DNA from: Paenilisteria riparia FSL S10-1204
GTDB lineage: Bacteria > Bacillota > Bacilli > Lactobacillales > Listeriaceae
Length of the DNA stretch: 64,000 nt
Reading direction: 5' to 3'
Assembly (NCBI RefSeq): GCF_000525995.1
Contig: NZ_AODL01000007.1
Location: 1-64,000, forward strand
Shown: positions 9,542-18,983 of the stretch, one piece after another
How positions within the stretch are numbered: position 1 is the first letter of the stretch
How the letters are laid out: every line of letters begins with the position of its first letter
Notes under the pieces: model-generated
Database searches by the model: none
What the model was told of the DNA's origin: nothing
Seen by the model: the letters and a program-made list of their open reading frames with translations, nothing else
Position numbers and translations under genes: made by a program

Positions 9542-10183
9542 ATGACGTATCCGCGTGAATTGATTGACCCGATTATTGCTAAAAACAACGAATTTAACTT
9601 GGAAGGGTTTGTGTTTGGAAATGGGGATTTCTCGCCTGAAATTATGTTGATTGGGGAGGCTCCGGGCGAGGTGGAAATTCGGACTGGGGTTCCGTTTACC
9701 GGTCGTGCTGGGAAAGAACTCGATAAAACGCTTGCTATCGCGGGTTTGACGCGGGATCAAGTCTACATTACGAGCGTCGTTCGCAGTCGCCCTTTTGGTC
9801 ATAAAACAAAGATTGATAGAGCCGGGCACACGGTTCAAAAATACCCAAATCGCTTGCCAAAACCTCAAGAAATTCTGTTGCATGCGCCGCTACTTGACTA
9901 TGAAATTTCTCAAGTGAAGCCAAAACTAATTGTCGCACTTGGCGGTTGTGCATTAAAACGGCTGATTGATAATAAAATGACGATTTCGGCGTCTCACGGA
10001 AGGCTTTGGCGAGGCCCGATTAAACAATTGGGTGTTGCTGGGAAATATGAAGCGTCTCCGCAAGACTATACGATTTTTCCGACGTTCCATCCCGCCGCAA
10101 TTTTTTATAATCGTAAAATTGAATCTGAGCTCATTGCGGACTGGGAACAACTCAAAGAAATTCTTGCGTCAAAGTCATATTGA
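9542..10183 (+). CDS. uracil-DNA glycosylase superfamily protein
   Basis: A 213-residue UDG-fold protein. MLIGEAPGEVE near 37 is the motif A region, FTGRAGKELD follows, and FHPAA near 182 is motif B. Family 4 and 5 enzymes bind a 4Fe-4S cluster through four Cys; here only one Cys (GGCALK near 141) is present, so a cluster is not expected. Base excision is therefore plausible but unproven. RBS AGGAG precedes the ATG, and TATAAT lies near 9502. Confidence 0.8.
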   Translation: MTYPRELIDPIIAKNNEFNLEGFVFGNGDFSPEIMLIGEAPGEVEIRTGVPFTGRAGKELDKTLAIAGLTRDQVYITSVVRSRPFGHKTKIDRAGHTVQKYPNRLPKPQEILLHAPLLDYEISQVKPKLIVALGGCALKRLIDNKMTISASHGRLWRGPIKQLGVAGKYEASPQDYTIFPTFHPAAIFYNRKIESELIADWEQLKEILASKSY

Positions 10184-10244
10184 AGGACTTCTGGTCGTTT
10201 TTCTTCTATAATAAGACTATTGTTGAAAAGGGGGACGTTTTGGA

Positions 10245-10694
10245 ATGACTTTATTGCTTATGTTAGCTGGGCTGATGGCGGGCATGACGATTCCTGTGCA
10301 AACAGCTGTGAACTCGCGACTGCGCGGCTATACGAAATCACCATTTATCGCCTCATGGGTGTCTTTTTTAATTGGGACACTAATTTTAATTGTGTTGGCA
10401 CTTGTTTTAGAACATGGTTGGACATTTGATTTACATACGCTAGCTGTGAATCCTTGGTGGATTTGGTTTGGCGGCGGCGCACTTGGGGTGTTCTTTTTGA
10501 CATCCAATATTTTATTGATGCCGCGACTCGGTTCTGCTTTGACCGTTGTGATTACGCTATGCGGGCAAATGTCGATGGCACTTTTGATTGATAATTTCGG
10601 TTGGTTTGGTGTTCCAATTCATGAATTTAATATACCGCGATTGATTGGTATTGCACTGATGTTTTTCGGGGTTATTTTGATGCAACGATTTTAG
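10245..10694 (+). CDS. YdcZ/DUF606 membrane protein, first of pair
   Basis: A 149-residue, four-to-five helix membrane protein of the DUF606 (YdcZ) branch of the DMT superfamily. Motifs PVQTAVNSRLR near 18 and the Gly-rich PWWIWFGGGALGVFF near 70 are typical. A paralogue follows 12 bases downstream; small DMT proteins often work as heterodimers (inference). Substrate unknown. Confidence 0.82.
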   Translation: MTLLLMLAGLMAGMTIPVQTAVNSRLRGYTKSPFIASWVSFLIGTLILIVLALVLEHGWTFDLHTLAVNPWWIWFGGGALGVFFLTSNILLMPRLGSALTVVITLCGQMSMALLIDNFGWFGVPIHEFNIPRLIGIALMFFGVILMQRF

Positions 10695-10706
10695 GGAGGG
10701 ATTTGT

Positions 10707-11174
10707 ATGACTACTAAAAGATCTAAGTCTATGATTGCGTTTATGTGTATGGGGCTTATGGCTGGAATGATGTCGCCGATTCAGACATCGATCAACAGTC
10801 GGCTTCGGATTGCGGTAGATTCACCGATTATCGCTTCGCTGATTTCGTTTTCAGTCGGCATGTTATTGCTATTGCTGATTTCGCTTGTTGTCGAGCGTCG
10901 CTTAACGTTCCAATTACGAGGTGTCGGCAAAATTCCTTGGTGGATCTTCACGGGCGGTGCGCTTGGCGTTATTTTCGTCACATCGAATATTTTGTTATTG
11001 CCACTACTTGGTTCTGCAATGACCGTCGTGCTAGCACTATGCGGGCAAATGATTATTGCACTTACGATTGACCACTTTGGTTGGTTCGGCATTGTGAAAC
11101 ACCCAATCAACCGCTACCGCTTACTTGGTGTGTTATCCATGGTTGCTGGTGTTTTGTTGATTCAATGGTTTTAA
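10707..11174 (+). CDS. YdcZ/DUF606 membrane protein, second of pair
   Basis: A 155-residue paralogue of the preceding gene with the same SPIQTSINSRLR and PWWIFTGGALGVIFV motifs and a similar helix pattern, preceded by a GGGAGGG ribosome site. The identical architecture and close spacing point to a tandem duplication and a two-subunit transporter. Followed by a clear terminator. Confidence 0.82.
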   Translation: MTTKRSKSMIAFMCMGLMAGMMSPIQTSINSRLRIAVDSPIIASLISFSVGMLLLLLISLVVERRLTFQLRGVGKIPWWIFTGGALGVIFVTSNILLLPLLGSAMTVVLALCGQMIIALTIDHFGWFGIVKHPINRYRLLGVLSMVAGVLLIQWF

Positions 11175-11178
11175 CGCG

Positions 11179-11220
11179 TCGTCCTACTTTTTCTATGATG
11201 AGAGAGTAGGACGATTTTTT
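11179..11220 (+). terminator. intrinsic terminator
   Basis: TCGTCCTACT (11179-11188) pairs with AGTAGGACGA (11205-11214), followed by a T-run. Confidence 0.85.
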
Positions 11221-11401
11221 GTTGGGCATCAATTCTCTCGTTCTGATAACACCATTATTCCCTCCTTTTGCCCAAAAGTATATATACTAAAACATCATTT
11301 TCAATTACTTCGTGCTTTGTTCACAACTTCCGCCTATCTTTATTAATCTCTAAAGACAAGAAAAAACAGCCAGACAATGTCTCACTGTTCACGCAAACTA
11401 T

Positions 11402-12000
11402 TTAAAATCTATCATTTAGTCCGATTCCGTCCAAAATACGATCTGTGTATTTGTCGATTCTTGCTACGCGTGTTTTCGATTGCTTTGGTGCGGCAAAATA
11501 GAGCAAGTACGCGCGCTGACGACCTGGTGTTAATTTCTTAAAGGCTTCTTTTAAGGCTGGCATTTCTGCAAATTTCTGGTCTAGTTCTTCTGGAACTGGA
11601 AATTCTTCTTCTTTTTTGAAGCTACTTGTGCGCCTGATTTTTCGACTTCAACGGCTTCTTTAATATATGCTTTAATGATGTCTTCCATTTCAATGATTTC
11701 TTCCAGGTTTTTGAAGCGAATCTGTCTTGCAGCTTGCACATTTGCGGTTTGTTGTACGAGAATACCGTTCGGATCTTTCATTAGTACACCTTTCATAAAT
11801 AAAAGTGCGCAATACTCTTTAAAACCGTGGGCTAACACAATGTTACTATCCTCGTACATGAAGCATGGATGTTTCCATTTAATATCTTCACTTAAGTCAC
11901 AATCAAGGGCGTAGGCTCTTAGCTGCTTGTATTCCGCTTGCCATCTTTTTGCTTTATTTACGTACTCTTCTACTTTGGGATTCGTTTTCTGCTCTGCCAT
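11402..12000 (-). pseudogene. YdeI/DUF1801-like protein, frameshifted
   Basis: The first frame (from ATG 12000, RBS GAGGTG) reads MAEQKTNPKVEEYV and stops at 11581 after an abnormal KKKKNFQFQKN tail. The next frame continues the family: EEEFPVPEELDQKFAEMP, then KEAFKKLTPGRQRAY and ARIDKYTDRILDGIGLNDRF, ending at 11402. Adding one base to the 6-T run at 11612-11617 restores a protein of about 199 residues, the normal YdeI length. Members are iron-induced or stress proteins of unclear role. It is either a real pseudogene or an indel error. Confidence 0.8.
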
Positions 12001-12197
12001 CCAAAACACCTCTTTCGTTTCATGTCACGTGTTATTTTAACTTAATTTAAGGCTTAGCGCAAATTTAGAAAGGAGTTTATATTAACTTCACCTTCTGAAA
12101 AGGGCTATAATTTCAAATTTTTCTCGTTGTAGTATATATTTATAAGTATAGGTTACATGACTTATTTAGTGTGCCATGCTAAAAGGAGTGAATAAAT

Positions 12198-12896
12198 ATG
12201 TATTCCAAAGAAACATTAGAGTCCTACGCCACGTTTTCCAACATCTTAAAAATTTTAAAAAGAGACCCCCGCTTCAATGAATACTGCTCACAGGCTAGAG
12301 TCCCTGCAGGAACGAGTATACCTCTTAGTAAGGAGCGGAATACTTGTTATTTATTAGAAAGCGGCTATGTAAAATATAATTTTTCTGGCGAAGATGGGAT
12401 GCGCAATTATTATATTGTCTACCCAGGGAAGTTCATTGTATTACCTATTGTGCAGGAGTATGTGCCTAACACGGGTGAAATTGTCTTTTTGAGTGAATCG
12501 GTTTACTGGACAATTGATTTTGAGTTTCTACGAAAAATGTTATTTAATGAAGATCCTAGAAATTATATTATGCTTCAATTTTCTGTTGAAACGCGCTATA
12601 AGCTATATGTTTTAGCAACGATGCGTAACATTACGGCAGAAGAGCGTGTTCTTTTCACACTAATTCGGCTGGCGAACTTTGGTATGCATGTTAGTGCTAA
12701 TCAGATTGATTTACCAAATTTCGTTACTTATAATATGGTCGCTGAGCTTGCAGGTACTTCTAAAAGCTTCGCTACACTCACACTTAAAAATCTGCGCAAT
12801 AAAGGGATTCTCGATTCGTCTAAAAGACCATGGGTTATTGAGGATATGGCATCTTTGCAGGAAGCATTAAATATTTCGGATAGTCCTTCTTTTTAA
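12198..12896 (+). CDS. Crp/Fnr-family regulator, PrfA-like
   Basis: A 232-residue regulator: cyclic-nucleotide-type beta-roll at about 30-120, long dimer helix about 130-150, and a winged helix near 180-210 (MVAELAGTSKSFATLTLKNL as recognition region). Listeria encode many such PrfA-like proteins; this is not PrfA itself. AAGGAG 9 bases before the ATG. It sits directly upstream of two WxL surface-protein genes on the same strand but a strong terminator separates them; a role in controlling them is inference. Confidence 0.82.
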   Translation: MYSKETLESYATFSNILKILKRDPRFNEYCSQARVPAGTSIPLSKERNTCYLLESGYVKYNFSGEDGMRNYYIVYPGKFIVLPIVQEYVPNTGEIVFLSESVYWTIDFEFLRKMLFNEDPRNYIMLQFSVETRYKLYVLATMRNITAEERVLFTLIRLANFGMHVSANQIDLPNFVTYNMVAELAGTSKSFATLTLKNLRNKGILDSSKRPWVIEDMASLQEALNISDSPSF

Positions 12897-12909
12897 ATGT
12901 GTGTTTTTA

Positions 12910-12965
12910 AAGGTTAGTAATGGTATCATTTTTCTTTTTGATACCACTACTAGCCTTTTTTTTAT
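12910..12965 (+). terminator. strong intrinsic terminator
   Basis: AAGGTTAGTAATGGTATCA pairs almost perfectly with TGATACCACTACTAGCCTT, followed by 9 T. The similar phrase TACCATTGCTAGCC recurs near 13062 without a second arm. The remainder of 12966-13195 is AT-rich with no gene and presumably holds the LRR gene promoter. Confidence 0.85.
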
Positions 12966-13204
12966 TTGTTTGCTTCACTTTATAAAGTTCACAAAAAATT
13001 CATAAACAGGCATTTTTAATGTTTTATGCGTGTTTTGAAAAAGCTATATATTTCGATTCGTACCATTGCTAGCCTATTTTCCTTTTTATTGGTTGATAGA
13101 AGCACTTAGCCTCAAAAGCACAACTTAATTGAGCGTTGTATAATAAATGATGTCAAAAGAAAGGAACGTATAGCTCACTTTAACTATAAAAGAAGGTGGT
13201 TGAA

Positions 13205-15835
13205 ATGAAAAAAAAGATGTTAGCGCTGATGCTACTGTTTATGATATCCTCACCAATGTTCACAGATGCTGTGAAAGCTACTGCACCAACTTCTGAAGAA
13301 ACGGTATCAGAATCACAAAATGCATTAGAACCTACAAAAAAACGGCAAAACCTAAAAGCAACCAAATCAGATACTGATATTGTCTCTTCTGCTGATTTAG
13401 GGAACCAAGCATGGCTTATCAATGAAGTAAAACGGCAAATTCCTTCCAAAACCATTGATGCTACGTTAACGTTCGGGGATTTAAAAACAATCACGACCAT
13501 TTCACTGAACAATAATCCTAATTTGACGGGTTCTATCCCACCAGGCATCCAGTATTTCCCTAATCTAACGCTACTCTTTCTGTATAACGATAGTTTAAGT
13601 GGGGAGATCCCACCTGAGCTTGGCAGTCTATCCAAACTGGAGCGGCTCAGTATTCGGGATAATAAGTTGACGGGCCAAATTCCCAAAGAGTTAGGCAATC
13701 TGACAAGCTTACGTTCCGAATTAAATGTCGCCAACAATCAACTCACTGGCTCTATCCCTAGTGAAATTGGCAATTTGACTGCTTTTAATGGGGCTATGGC
13801 TTTCTACGGCAACCCATTAACCGGCGCCATTCCGGATAGTTTTAAGCAGCTCACCAAAACAAATAACTTCCAATTCCAAAACACCCGAATGACTGGTGTT
13901 ATTCCAATTGAACTGGTGCAGTCTCCCGTCATCACGAATTTTAATGTCAGTTATACGCAACTCGTTTCTCCCGTACAAACACCACCAAAGGGGAATTTTA
14001 CGCAAACGGTTAGTAGTAACCAGTTAGAAGTAGCGGTGAAGCCCACGATTTATAATGCAACCAAGCAGACAACTTTTCAACCGTTCAACACGTCTTCTCC
14101 GATGCATAGCGCGTTTAAACTAATTAACAAGCAAGCTCAAGGCGCAGAAGTGGCACTCTATGATACGCATACCGTGCAAATCGTCGACAATGCCACAAAT
14201 CAAATCGTATATGACGGTCCTATCTCCCCCTCTGTTACGCTTGATTTAAACGATACTTCCAATCTGTTTACTTTTTATCTCGATGGCGCTAGACAAAATA
14301 CAGCAGCCATTGGTCACGTAGAGGTTATTTCCAATATCGTGCAACCGTCTGATTTCGATAACCAAACCTGGCTAATGGATGAGATTGAGCGGCAAATCCC
14401 GGATAAAAAGATTGGCTCTACGATGACGTTTGATGATTTGAAGCAGATTACAAAAATTAAACTATATAGTACCCCCTACACAGGACATATCCCAAGCGGC
14501 ATTCAGTATTTAACAGAGTTAACAGAATTAACTGTATCTAATACAAATTTGACAGGTAGTATCCCAGAATCTATAGGCACTTTGCAACATTTAACTTTAC
14601 TTGCTTTGACCTCTAATAAGTTACAAGGAGAGATTCCTGCCTCTATTGGCAATTTAGCAAATTTAGAAGGTTTGCAGTTAACCAATAATCAACTAACTGG
14701 AGAGATTCCTGAATCCATTGGTAATCTGGAGAATTTAATTGCTCTTTACCTTGATAGAAATCAACTTTCTGGGGAACTTCCTACCTCTATGGGTAATCTA
14801 ACGTCATTGTACAACCTCTTGCTTAATAATAATAATTTATCTGGTGAACTTCCTGAAGAACTCGGTAATCTTACAGAGCTGAGAGTGGCTTTTCTACACG
14901 ATAATCATTTTTCTGGGCAAATACCAGCTAGTTTTGCCAGCTCTGCATATATCCAAACTGTCTATATCAACAATAATGATTTTGTCGGTATTCTTCCAGC
15001 ACATCTGTGTAATGTCCGTAGTTTGACACTAAAGAATAATCAAATAACCATCAATAGCGCATCGCCTTTGGATACTTTAACAAATCCATTAGAAAACACG
15101 CGTTATGAAAACACGTTTCTGACCAATTATAAATTAGCTGGAGCTTCTTCTACTATTACTGATGCGAAAACAATCAGACCATTTGACCAATCTTCGGACA
15201 CTTATTTTGACCTTCATTACACAAATGATGGTTCCACTCGGCAAGAGCTCAATACGGCTCACCAAGTAACTATTATGAACACCGCAACTAACGAAGTCGT
15301 TTATGAAGGTACGATGGATCCAAATGCATCCTTCACGCAACTTGGCACAGCGCATTATCAAGTCATCCTGGATAACGCGCCAGAAAATCCGAATAATACT
15401 ATCAATATAACCGTGCAGCAAAACGATTTAACCTTGACAAGCGTACCAGATGTTCTAAATTTTGGAACGCAGAAAATTGCAAGTAGTACGCAAACGTATC
15501 AGCGGTCAGATGCGAACTGGGAAATCGTAGTGGATGACAATCGTAAAGCGAAACACGACTGGTCACTTACAGCCTCGCTCATAGCACCGATGAAAGGGAC
15601 GAATGGCCAAGTTTTAACGGATGGACTAATTTATAAGGACAGTAGCGGGGCGGAAACACCATTAACGCAACAAGCGCTCGCTGTGTATAACTATCATCCA
15701 ACAGAAGACACGCCGGACACTACTAAAATAAAGTGGGCAGATGATGAAGGCCTTTTATTAAAAGTAAAGGCCGGTGAAGCCTATGCCCAAGAATACCAAG
15801 GCCAAATTGAATGGAGTCTCGTCGACGCGCCTTAA
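13205..15835 (+). CDS. secreted LRR protein with C-terminal WxL domain
   Basis: A 876-residue surface protein. Residues 1-25 are a signal peptide. Two homologous modules follow: each starts with a cap (NQAWLINEVKRQIP / NQTWLMDEIERQIP), then LRRs of the plant-type pattern LTGSIPxxIGNLxxLxxLxLxxNxL (about 5 then 8 repeats), then a beta domain with IVDNATNQIVYDG / IMNTATNEVVYEG. The last 140 residues are a WxL domain (WEIVVDD ... IEWSLVDAP) that binds the cell wall non-covalently. GAAGGTGG lies before ATG 13205, preferred to GTG 13196. No LPXTG motif and no DUF916 partner gene nearby. Confidence 0.88.
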   Translation: MKKKMLALMLLFMISSPMFTDAVKATAPTSEETVSESQNALEPTKKRQNLKATKSDTDIVSSADLGNQAWLINEVKRQIPSKTIDATLTFGDLKTITTISLNNNPNLTGSIPPGIQYFPNLTLLFLYNDSLSGEIPPELGSLSKLERLSIRDNKLTGQIPKELGNLTSLRSELNVANNQLTGSIPSEIGNLTAFNGAMAFYGNPLTGAIPDSFKQLTKTNNFQFQNTRMTGVIPIELVQSPVITNFNVSYTQLVSPVQTPPKGNFTQTVSSNQLEVAVKPTIYNATKQTTFQPFNTSSPMHSAFKLINKQAQGAEVALYDTHTVQIVDNATNQIVYDGPISPSVTLDLNDTSNLFTFYLDGARQNTAAIGHVEVISNIVQPSDFDNQTWLMDEIERQIPDKKIGSTMTFDDLKQITKIKLYSTPYTGHIPSGIQYLTELTELTVSNTNLTGSIPESIGTLQHLTLLALTSNKLQGEIPASIGNLANLEGLQLTNNQLTGEIPESIGNLENLIALYLDRNQLSGELPTSMGNLTSLYNLLLNNNNLSGELPEELGNLTELRVAFLHDNHFSGQIPASFASSAYIQTVYINNNDFVGILPAHLCNVRSLTLKNNQITINSASPLDTLTNPLENTRYENTFLTNYKLAGASSTITDAKTIRPFDQSSDTYFDLHYTNDGSTRQELNTAHQVTIMNTATNEVVYEGTMDPNASFTQLGTAHYQVILDNAPENPNNTINITVQQNDLTLTSVPDVLNFGTQKIASSTQTYQRSDANWEIVVDDNRKAKHDWSLTASLIAPMKGTNGQVLTDGLIYKDSSGAETPLTQQALAVYNYHPTEDTPDTTKIKWADDEGLLLKVKAGEAYAQEYQGQIEWSLVDAP

Positions 15836-15934
15836 ATATAGTCCACTTGAAAGGAGTGATGTTCCGACAACGCTTTTTCGTCTTATAACTCTAAGCCCTA
15901 CGAAAAAAAAACAAATGAAATGAGGAAATATCAT

Positions 15935-16618
15935 ATGAAAAATTTAACCAAAGTAATCACAGTCGGAGCTATCACAGTCGCAACATTATTCGGAGCAAGC
16001 ACATTCGCGCATGCCGATACGACAACCTCCACTGGTAAAATAAAAATAGAAGCAGACGACAGTGCTGTAACACCACTAAACCCAACAAATCCTGATAGCC
16101 CAACCCCAGCAACTCCAGATCCTGCTGATCCAGATAATACAGGTACTGGAAACACTGGTGCATTGACGATTGATTTCTTATCCAACATTGATTTTGGAAC
16201 ACAAAAAGTCTCTGGTCAATCAGAAAAGTACTATGCAGAGAATCAAAATCCTTACATTCAGGTAACAGATAAACGTGGAACTGGTGATGGATGGACATTA
16301 ACAGCTGCTGCAACAGATTTTAAAGATGGTAGCAAAACGTTAAAAGGCGCTGAAATGAGCTTCATAGATGGTGACGTTCGGACACAAAGTGATAATCAAT
16401 CTGCAGCACCGACAGCATCTGACGTTACACTAAATGGGAGTGCGCAAACGGTACTATCCGCTGAAGCCAATGCTGGAATGGGAACTTGGCTTGATGTTTA
16501 CGCCGGAGCAGAAGGAAATAATGAAAATGTTGCCTTATACGTACCAGCTGGTAATCTCGCTGGCGACTACAGCTCTGACATTACATGGACACTAGAAGAT
16601 TCGCCAAGTGCGGAATAA
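15935..16618 (+). CDS. secreted WxL-domain protein
   Basis: A 227-residue protein. Signal peptide 1-28 (ATLFGASTFAHA), a Pro/Thr-rich stretch NPTNPDSPTPATPDPADPDN near 45-65, then a WxL domain beginning LTIDFLSNIDFGTQKVSGQS with GDGWTLTA and ending SDITWTLEDSP. WxL proteins attach to peptidoglycan. ATG 15935 has GAGGAAA 6 bases upstream and is chosen over 15920. It follows the LRR-WxL gene by about 100 bases and may share its transcript. Confidence 0.88.
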   Translation: MKNLTKVITVGAITVATLFGASTFAHADTTTSTGKIKIEADDSAVTPLNPTNPDSPTPATPDPADPDNTGTGNTGALTIDFLSNIDFGTQKVSGQSEKYYAENQNPYIQVTDKRGTGDGWTLTAAATDFKDGSKTLKGAEMSFIDGDVRTQSDNQSAAPTASDVTLNGSAQTVLSAEANAGMGTWLDVYAGAEGNNENVALYVPAGNLAGDYSSDITWTLEDSPSAE

Positions 16619-16627
16619 GGTTATAAC

Positions 16628-16664
16628 AAAGCAAGAGTGGTTGGTAGTCCGCTCTTGCTTTGGA
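16628..16664 (+). terminator. intrinsic terminator of WxL genes
   Basis: AAAGCAAGAGTGG pairs with CCGCTCTTGCTTT directly after the WxL stop; the T-tract is weak. Confidence 0.65.
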
Positions 16665-16751
16665 TTACATATTGAGAAAAGTCACGGTTTGCTTTCTCCT
16701 TTATTCCTGCTATAATTGGAAGGCATATACTAGGAAAAGGGAGCCATTCGA

Positions 16752-17657
16752 ATGATTACTAAAATAGCCTTTCACGCGGGGAAGTACGACTGGATTAATA
16801 TTGACATTGATAATGCGGATGAGCTGGAGCAGTTCTACAAGGAAAACGATATCGATGATGAAGTTGTTGCTTATTCGCTGGATAGAAATGAGCGCGCGCA
16901 CATTGAATACGAGCCTTCTACCCAAACATTCGTCCTCTTCTTCAACGTTCCAAATCAGGAAAAAATTGATGACCACTACGAAACAATTCCAATGACATTT
17001 CTGGTTAAAAATCAACAAATCATCACGGTAACGAACGGCAAAAACCAATATGCTGCCGATAAAATGAAGAAGTATCTGGAAAACAATGATACCATTACTA
17101 TTTTTGAGTTTCTGTTTAGCTCGTTATTTATGGTTTCCGACGCGTTTTTCCCGTTGGTGGAAGAAATGGATGCAGATCGGAAAACAATTAATGATAAGTT
17201 GAAGGAAAAAACTACGAAGCAAAACTTGTTGTCGCTGTCTGATTTAGAGACGGGAATTGTGTATTTCGTATCCGCATCGAAGCAAAATATGGTTTTGCTA
17301 GAACAGGTCAAGACGCATTTGATTTATCGGACGTTGAATGCCAGTGAGAAAGAACAGTTGGAAGATGCACTGATTGAGGCTCGGCAGCTGGTTGAAATGA
17401 CGCAATTGTCTTCGCAGATTTTGACGCAGTTGTCAGGGACATATAATAATATTTTGAATAATAATCTAAATGATACGATTAAAATATTGACGATACTTTC
17501 CATTTTGCTCACGGTACCAACGATTGTGACTGGATTTTTCGGAATGAACATGCCACTGCCATTAGAGCATAATGCGTCGGGATGGATTACGACGATTGTG
17601 ATAAGTGCGGTATTGTGGTTTGGCCTTGCATATATTTTACGCCGCCTGATGCGCTAA
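16752..17657 (+). CDS. CorA-like divalent cation transporter
   Basis: A 301-residue CorA-family channel for Mg2+ or other divalent cations. The N-terminal 240 residues form the cytoplasmic funnel with long helices; two transmembrane helices close the protein, with the selectivity motif GMNMPLP after the first. TATAAT near 16711 gives a plausible promoter. A short terminator follows. CorA and the efflux variant cannot be told apart here. Confidence 0.88.
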   Translation: MITKIAFHAGKYDWINIDIDNADELEQFYKENDIDDEVVAYSLDRNERAHIEYEPSTQTFVLFFNVPNQEKIDDHYETIPMTFLVKNQQIITVTNGKNQYAADKMKKYLENNDTITIFEFLFSSLFMVSDAFFPLVEEMDADRKTINDKLKEKTTKQNLLSLSDLETGIVYFVSASKQNMVLLEQVKTHLIYRTLNASEKEQLEDALIEARQLVEMTQLSSQILTQLSGTYNNILNNNLNDTIKILTILSILLTVPTIVTGFFGMNMPLPLEHNASGWITTIVISAVLWFGLAYILRRLMR

Positions 17658-17660
17658 CTT

Positions 17661-17684
17661 AAAGCCCTTTTTTAGGGCTTTTTG
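17661..17684 (+). terminator. intrinsic terminator
   Basis: AAAGCCCT pairs with AGGGCTTT with T-run, right after corA. Confidence 0.75.
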
Positions 17685-17787
17685 TATATTCGCTAAATGG
17701 GGCAGTATGTGTCGCATAAACGTATCACCTCACTCTTTACTTTACCGAAACTATTTGATACACTCAAACAAAAAAGGAGGTCTACAC

Positions 17788-18105
17788 ATGTCAAAGGCAA
17801 GCTTCATCGCTTCTTTACTACAACAAGGTCAGTTCATCGAAAAGTATAAAGAAGCAGGAAATTCGATGCTGCCAATTATAAAATCGAACCAACCTGTAAG
17901 CCTAGTTCCCGTCACTGCGGACATGATTCTCGAAGTAAAAGATATCGTTTTCTGCAATGTCAAAGGCAACTATTACACACACCTGATTTCTGCTACTCGC
18001 GTAAGAAATAATCAAACCGAGTATCAAATTTCGAACAATCATGGATTTGTAAACGGCTGGGTGAAGAAACGAAATATATTTGGTAAAGTCGTAAAAATTT
18101 GGTGA
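17788..18105 (+). CDS. S24/S26-like minimal peptidase-fold protein
   Basis: A 105-residue protein. GNSMLPIIKSNQP near 29-41 matches the Ser-Met-x-Pro nucleophile box of LexA/signal-peptidase folds, and VKDIVFCNVKGNYYTHLISA near 58-77 matches the following beta strands. No catalytic Lys of the usual type is visible, and there is no DNA-binding or membrane segment, so it may be an inactive relative. AAAGGAGG lies 7 bases before ATG 17788; the reading from 17707 is not supported. Confidence 0.6.
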   Translation: MSKASFIASLLQQGQFIEKYKEAGNSMLPIIKSNQPVSLVPVTADMILEVKDIVFCNVKGNYYTHLISATRVRNNQTEYQISNNHGFVNGWVKKRNIFGKVVKIW

Positions 18106-18195
18106 TAAGCCAAGTTTTATTTTTTTTGCCTTAATTCCCGTCATTGACTTTGTAAAATCATAGATATCCTAGCAAAAAAAAAGGAAGGATCTTGT

Positions 18196-18877
18196 ATGTC
18201 AGATAAAACAGCCCAATTTACAAATATGTCTCCCAATATTATAAAATTTCAGAATGACATCCGCGCCAAGTATGCAACAGCAAATCAAGCCGCCAAAAAA
18301 GGACAGATTCTTTTTGTTGGTTCCTCATTAATGGAAATTTTCCCGATTGAGAAGTTTCAGCAAGAACAAGACCTTGGTTTGGATAAAATTATTTATAACC
18401 GCGGAGTCCGGGCCACAACAACGGCTGACTTGTTAGAACATATGGATACTCTGATTTTTGATTTAATGCCAAGTAAGATTTTTATGAATATCGGTTCGAA
18501 TGATATTGGATTTAATGTCCCAGAAAAACTTTTTTCTTGCAAACTATGAGACGATTTTGCAACAGATTAAAGAGAAACTGCCTGATACTGTTGTTTATGT
18601 CATGGCCTACTACCCGATTAATACAGTGGATGATTTCAGCGAAAAGAAGTCCGAGCATAGTCAACTTTATGAACATCGGTCGAATGAATTAAATGTAGCG
18701 GCAAGTGCTAAAGTCGGAAAACTGGCGCAAAAGAATGGCTACGAATTCATCAATGTTAATGCTGGATTAATGGATAGTAGCGGAAACCTGCGTAAAGAAT
18801 TGACATTTGACGGCGCGCACATGTTGCCGAATGGTTACGAGATTGTACTTGAGAATATGAAGAGATATTTAGAGTGA
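18196..18877 (+). pseudogene. SGNH/GDSL hydrolase, frameshifted
   Basis: Frame one (18196-18549) starts MSDKTAQFTNMSPN and carries the block I motif FVGSSLMEIF and block III GSNDIGFN. It is cut by a stop at 18547. Frame two continues with LANYETILQQIKEKLP and the C-terminal D-x-x-H block DGAHMLPNGYE, ending at 18877. Removing one T from the 6-T run at 18530-18535 gives a single enzyme of 226 residues (EKLFLANYET). Members are cytoplasmic esterases or acyl hydrolases. AAGGAAGGA precedes the start. Confidence 0.85.
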
Positions 18878-18983
18878 GAAATAAACTGTGTAGGTAGTGG
18901 AGTATTGTTCATTATTTATATAGTTTTTCTTGAGATAGTTACTCTGCCTAAAATTCTACTGTTCTGGTATATTTACTAAGAAA

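Noticed and set aside
10220-10429. Plus-strand open frame inside the YdcZ gene
   Set aside because: A shadow frame of the clearly real transporter gene.
12198-12896. The Crp/Fnr gene as PrfA
   Set aside because: Sequence and neighbours do not fit the prfA virulence island; only the general architecture is shared.
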